NCBI RefSeq assembly: GCF_001420915.1
Contig: NZ_CP013021.1
Span: 1,436,001 to 1,500,000 of the forward strand
Length of the DNA stretch: 64,000 nt
From: Agarivorans gilvus
GTDB lineage: Bacteria; Pseudomonadota; Gammaproteobacteria; Enterobacterales; Celerinatantimonadaceae
Direction: 5' to 3'
In this document: piece by piece, positions 61,864 to 64,000 of the stretch
Layout: each line of letters begins with the position of its first letter
Position numbering within the stretch: position 1 is the first letter of the stretch
Translations under genes and position numbers: made by a program
Notes under the pieces: model-generated
Database searches by the model: none
Seen by the model: the letters and a program-made list of their open reading frames with translations, nothing else
What the model was told of the DNA's origin: nothing

Positions 61864-62741
61864 CTAAATGGGATGCTGCTGCGCATAGTTGACCAGCCAA
61901 TCGGCTAGCGCACTCACTCGTTTAGAACGAAAACGAGCGGGCGGGAATACCATCCATAAAGGCTGGCTACTTTCTTGCCAGTCTTGTAACACCGCTTGCA
62001 GACTGCCGTCGGCCAGTGCATCGCGAAGATACATATCGTGGCTACGAATAAACCCCAACCCTTGTAAGGCGGCTTGTTTTAACACATGACCATTAGGGCA
62101 AGAGAAAGGCCCTTTTACCGCTACCGTTAAACGTTGCTGCTGTTTAACAAAGGGCCAATGTGACACCGTTCCACAAATACAAGGATGTGCTTTAAGCTCT
62201 TCGGGTGCTTTGGCACCCCGTGTTGTTGCAAATATTCAGGGCTAGCCACCACATGGGTATGTAGCTGACTTAATACCCGCACTTGCAAACTAGAATCAGG
62301 CAAGGCTCCCATACGCAGCACTAGGTCAAACGGCGCGGCCAATAGATCTTCCCGCTGCGAAGACAGATCCAATTCAATATCAATCTTGGGATACTGCTGG
62401 CGAAAGGCCAACAAGGCAGGAGCCAACCACTGCTCGGCAAAAATCCCACCTTGGGAGTTAATCACCACCTTGCCTTGCAGATGATGTTGCTGCTGCTGGG
62501 CGCTTAGGTTGGCTTCTTCTAATAACTCCAAACTTTGTCGGCAACTATGATAGTAGCCCTCACCGGCCTCCGTTAAGCGCAGCTTGCGGGTTGAGCGATA
62601 TAACAACTGCACCCCCAACCGCGCTTCTAAGTCACTTACCCGTTGACTAATGCTAGCTTTAGAACCGCCTAATTTATCTGCAGCCGCGGTAAAACTGCCG
62701 CTCTCGACTACCGTGACAAAATCAACCACACCGCTATACAT
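61864..62741 (-). pseudogene. LysR-family transcriptional regulator, single-base frameshift
   Basis: The N-terminal HTH (FVTVVESGSFTAAADKLGGSKASISQRVSDLEARLG) and the first half of the effector domain are in one frame, which ends in unrelated residues at 62127. The second half (SHWPFVKQQQRLTVAV to the end ADWLVNYAQQHPI) is in another frame. Adding one base in the ACCC stretch near 62211-62216 restores a continuous HPEELKAHPCICGTVSHWPF. So about 292 codons are split by a one-base deletion, or by a sequencing error. Divergent from the aldo/keto reductase it may have controlled. Confidence 0.82.
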
Positions 62742-62846
62742 ATTAATCCAAATTTATGAACAATAATTCCAATAATAATGAATTATCAAACAACATAAAA
62801 TGAGTAAACTTAACTAAATAGACAGTAAATATGGAATCAACAAACA

Positions 62847-63824
62847 ATGAAAAATCGAATCTTAGGTAAAAGTGGCTTAGCGCTTACTGAAATAGGCTTA
62901 GGCTGTTGGCAGCTTGGTGGCGACTTTGGCCCCATTAGCAAACAGCAATCACTGGCAATATTAAGTGCTGCTTACGACAGTGGAGTACGTTTTTATGATA
63001 CCGCCGATGTCTACGGCGCGGGTTTGAGCGAGAGTGTACTGGGCGAGTTTTATCAACAACATCAGGATATTACCATCGCCACCAAAATTGGCCGCGATGG
63101 CAGTTTATTCCCGGATAAATACAGCAAACAAGGTTTATTAAAGGGTATTGAGGGCAGCCTTAAGCGACTCCAAACCGATGCCTTGGATCTCATTCAATTA
63201 CACTGCATCCCCTACCCAGTGATGCAAGATGGTGAAATATTTACTTGGTTGCAAGACTTCCAGCAACAGGGTCTGATTAAACATTACGGCGCCAGTGTGG
63301 AGTCGATGGATGAAGCTAAGCTTTGCTTAACCGACCCGCAACTGACCAGCCTACAGCTGATTATTAATATCTTTAGACAAGACGCGCTAGAGCAAGTACT
63401 GCAGCAAGCAGCTGACAAGCAAGTGGGGATAATTGTTCGCCTGCCTTATGCCAGTGGTCTGCTCAGTGGCGCTGTTACCCGTCAACGTCAATTCGCCGAA
63501 ACCGACCACCGCCACTATAACCGTGACGGTGCCGCCTTTCACGTGGGCGAAACCTTCGCTGGCATTCCGCTAGATAAAGCCCTGGACTTAGTAGATGAAC
63601 TTCGTGAAATACTGCCTGAATCCTTAAGCCTAGCGCAGGCGGCGATCCGCTGGTTACTTGATCAAAGCGCCGTTACCAGCATCATTGCCGGAGCCAGTAA
63701 GCCCGAGCAAATTCAGCAAAATGCCGCCCATGCCGAGTTAGCCCCATTGAGCCCTGAATTACATGCCAAACTGGCACAGTTTTACCAACAACAAGTAAGC
63801 CCTTGGGTAAGAGGCAACCGTTAA
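62847..63824 (+). CDS. aldo/keto reductase
   Basis: NADPH-dependent oxidoreductase of 325 aa in the AKR superfamily. The catalytic tetrad candidates are Asp and Tyr in FYDTADVYGAG, Lys in ATKIG and His in DLIQLHC. The C-terminal cofactor segment is IIAGASKPEQIQQNA. It resembles the YajO/YghZ and L-fucose-dehydrogenase-like groups; substrate unknown. Divergent from the lysR-like gene over a 105-bp spacer. Confidence 0.9.
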   Translation: MKNRILGKSGLALTEIGLGCWQLGGDFGPISKQQSLAILSAAYDSGVRFYDTADVYGAGLSESVLGEFYQQHQDITIATKIGRDGSLFPDKYSKQGLLKGIEGSLKRLQTDALDLIQLHCIPYPVMQDGEIFTWLQDFQQQGLIKHYGASVESMDEAKLCLTDPQLTSLQLIINIFRQDALEQVLQQAADKQVGIIVRLPYASGLLSGAVTRQRQFAETDHRHYNRDGAAFHVGETFAGIPLDKALDLVDELREILPESLSLAQAAIRWLLDQSAVTSIIAGASKPEQIQQNAAHAELAPLSPELHAKLAQFYQQQVSPWVRGNR

Positions 63825-63902
63825 TACTTGCTTTAAAATGAGGTCAACTGGCTTGGCCTCAATGCTTTGTAACTAAGCAGTAAAGCCGTAAGACTAAAGG
63901 TT

Positions 63903-64000
63903 TTATCTGGCTATCTTTAACACGCTCAGCAATAGCGCTTTGTCACCTAGCACGACTAAGCATTGCTCTTTAGGGGAGTCGTTATTGTGGGGAGTGAAAC
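63903..64000 (-). CDS. 3' end of an unidentified gene, cut by the window edge
   Basis: A minus-strand frame open from the window edge to TAA at 63903-63905 reads FTPHNNDSPKEQCLVVLGDK and ALLLSVLKIAR. It looks like coding sequence, but 32 codons are too few to name it. The 78 bp between it and the aldo/keto reductase gene contain a GAGGTCAACTGGCTTGGCCTC hairpin-like element. Confidence 0.4.
   Translation of the reverse strand, partial: FTPHNNDSPKEQCLVVLGDKALLLSVLKIAR

Noticed and set aside
61573..61980. Regularly spaced repeats near lysR as a possible CRISPR or riboswitch
   Set aside because: The repeated units are coding-derived lysR 3' ends, too long and diverged for CRISPR.

Overview
The window is chromosomal DNA of a marine-type gammaproteobacterium. 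The order carA, dapB, dnaJ-dnaK, grpE, nadK, recN, bamE, rnfH-ratA, smpB, ssrA is the usual gammaproteobacterial block, opened up by extra genes. The TtpC-type TonB system, the lipoprotein pullulanase and the polyamine and nitrate ABC systems point to Alteromonadales or a relative. Agarivorans is a reasonable guess by inference only. No CRISPR array was seen, and the only RNA gene recognised is ssrA.

Layout. 1-5.9 kb: carA 5' end, a large secreted pullulanase behind two LacI-type operators, and dapB. 6.1-9.7 kb: nitrate-type ABC transporter (nrtA-B-D) with a sigma-54 promoter and an upstream NtrC-like site. 9.7-12.3 kb: fklB, a GNAT enzyme, an M48 lipoprotein protease and cobU. 12.4-19.8 kb: heat-shock genes dnaK-dnaJ and grpE, each behind a clear sigma-32 promoter, around a dicarboxylate or glutamate symporter, carbonic anhydrase, a DUF1289 protein and an exported proline-rich protein. 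19.9-26.9 kb: nadK, a PilZ protein, an MFS exporter and a potD-A-B-C-like operon. 27.3-33.7 kb: SOS-controlled recN, bamE, rnfH-ratA, a MITE-like element directly in front of smpB, a nicotinamidase-like and pncB pair, and ssrA (tmRNA).

The accessory block starts right after ssrA. From about 33.7 to 41.3 kb it looks like a cluster of integron gene cassettes without an integrase. All cassette genes lie on the minus strand and are separated by attC-like sites. The cargo is two paralogous bicistronic cassettes, each a Tae4-like peptidoglycan amidase with a small two-helix membrane protein, plus a SIR2-like (DUF4917) gene. Two IS110-family (IS1111-type) elements and one degraded IS5-type element have inserted at or beside the attC sites. 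From 41.4 to 44.5 kb an inverted pair of structured repeats flanks a LysE exporter, a DUF4336 protein and a 2-oxoglutarate oxygenase. A HEPN-like gene follows.

45.4-60 kb is an iron-uptake region: DUF3450-TtpC-ExbB-ExbD-TonB-TPR, divergent from a siderophore receptor, a FhuF-like reductase and FhuC-D-B, then a heme-type receptor. Fur-like boxes lie in both receptor promoter regions. The two receptors would draw energy from the TonB system encoded beside them. 60-64 kb: an HDOD protein, DUF1415, a frameshifted lysR with two extra decayed copies of its 3' end, an aldo/keto reductase, and the end of a minus-strand gene cut by the window edge.
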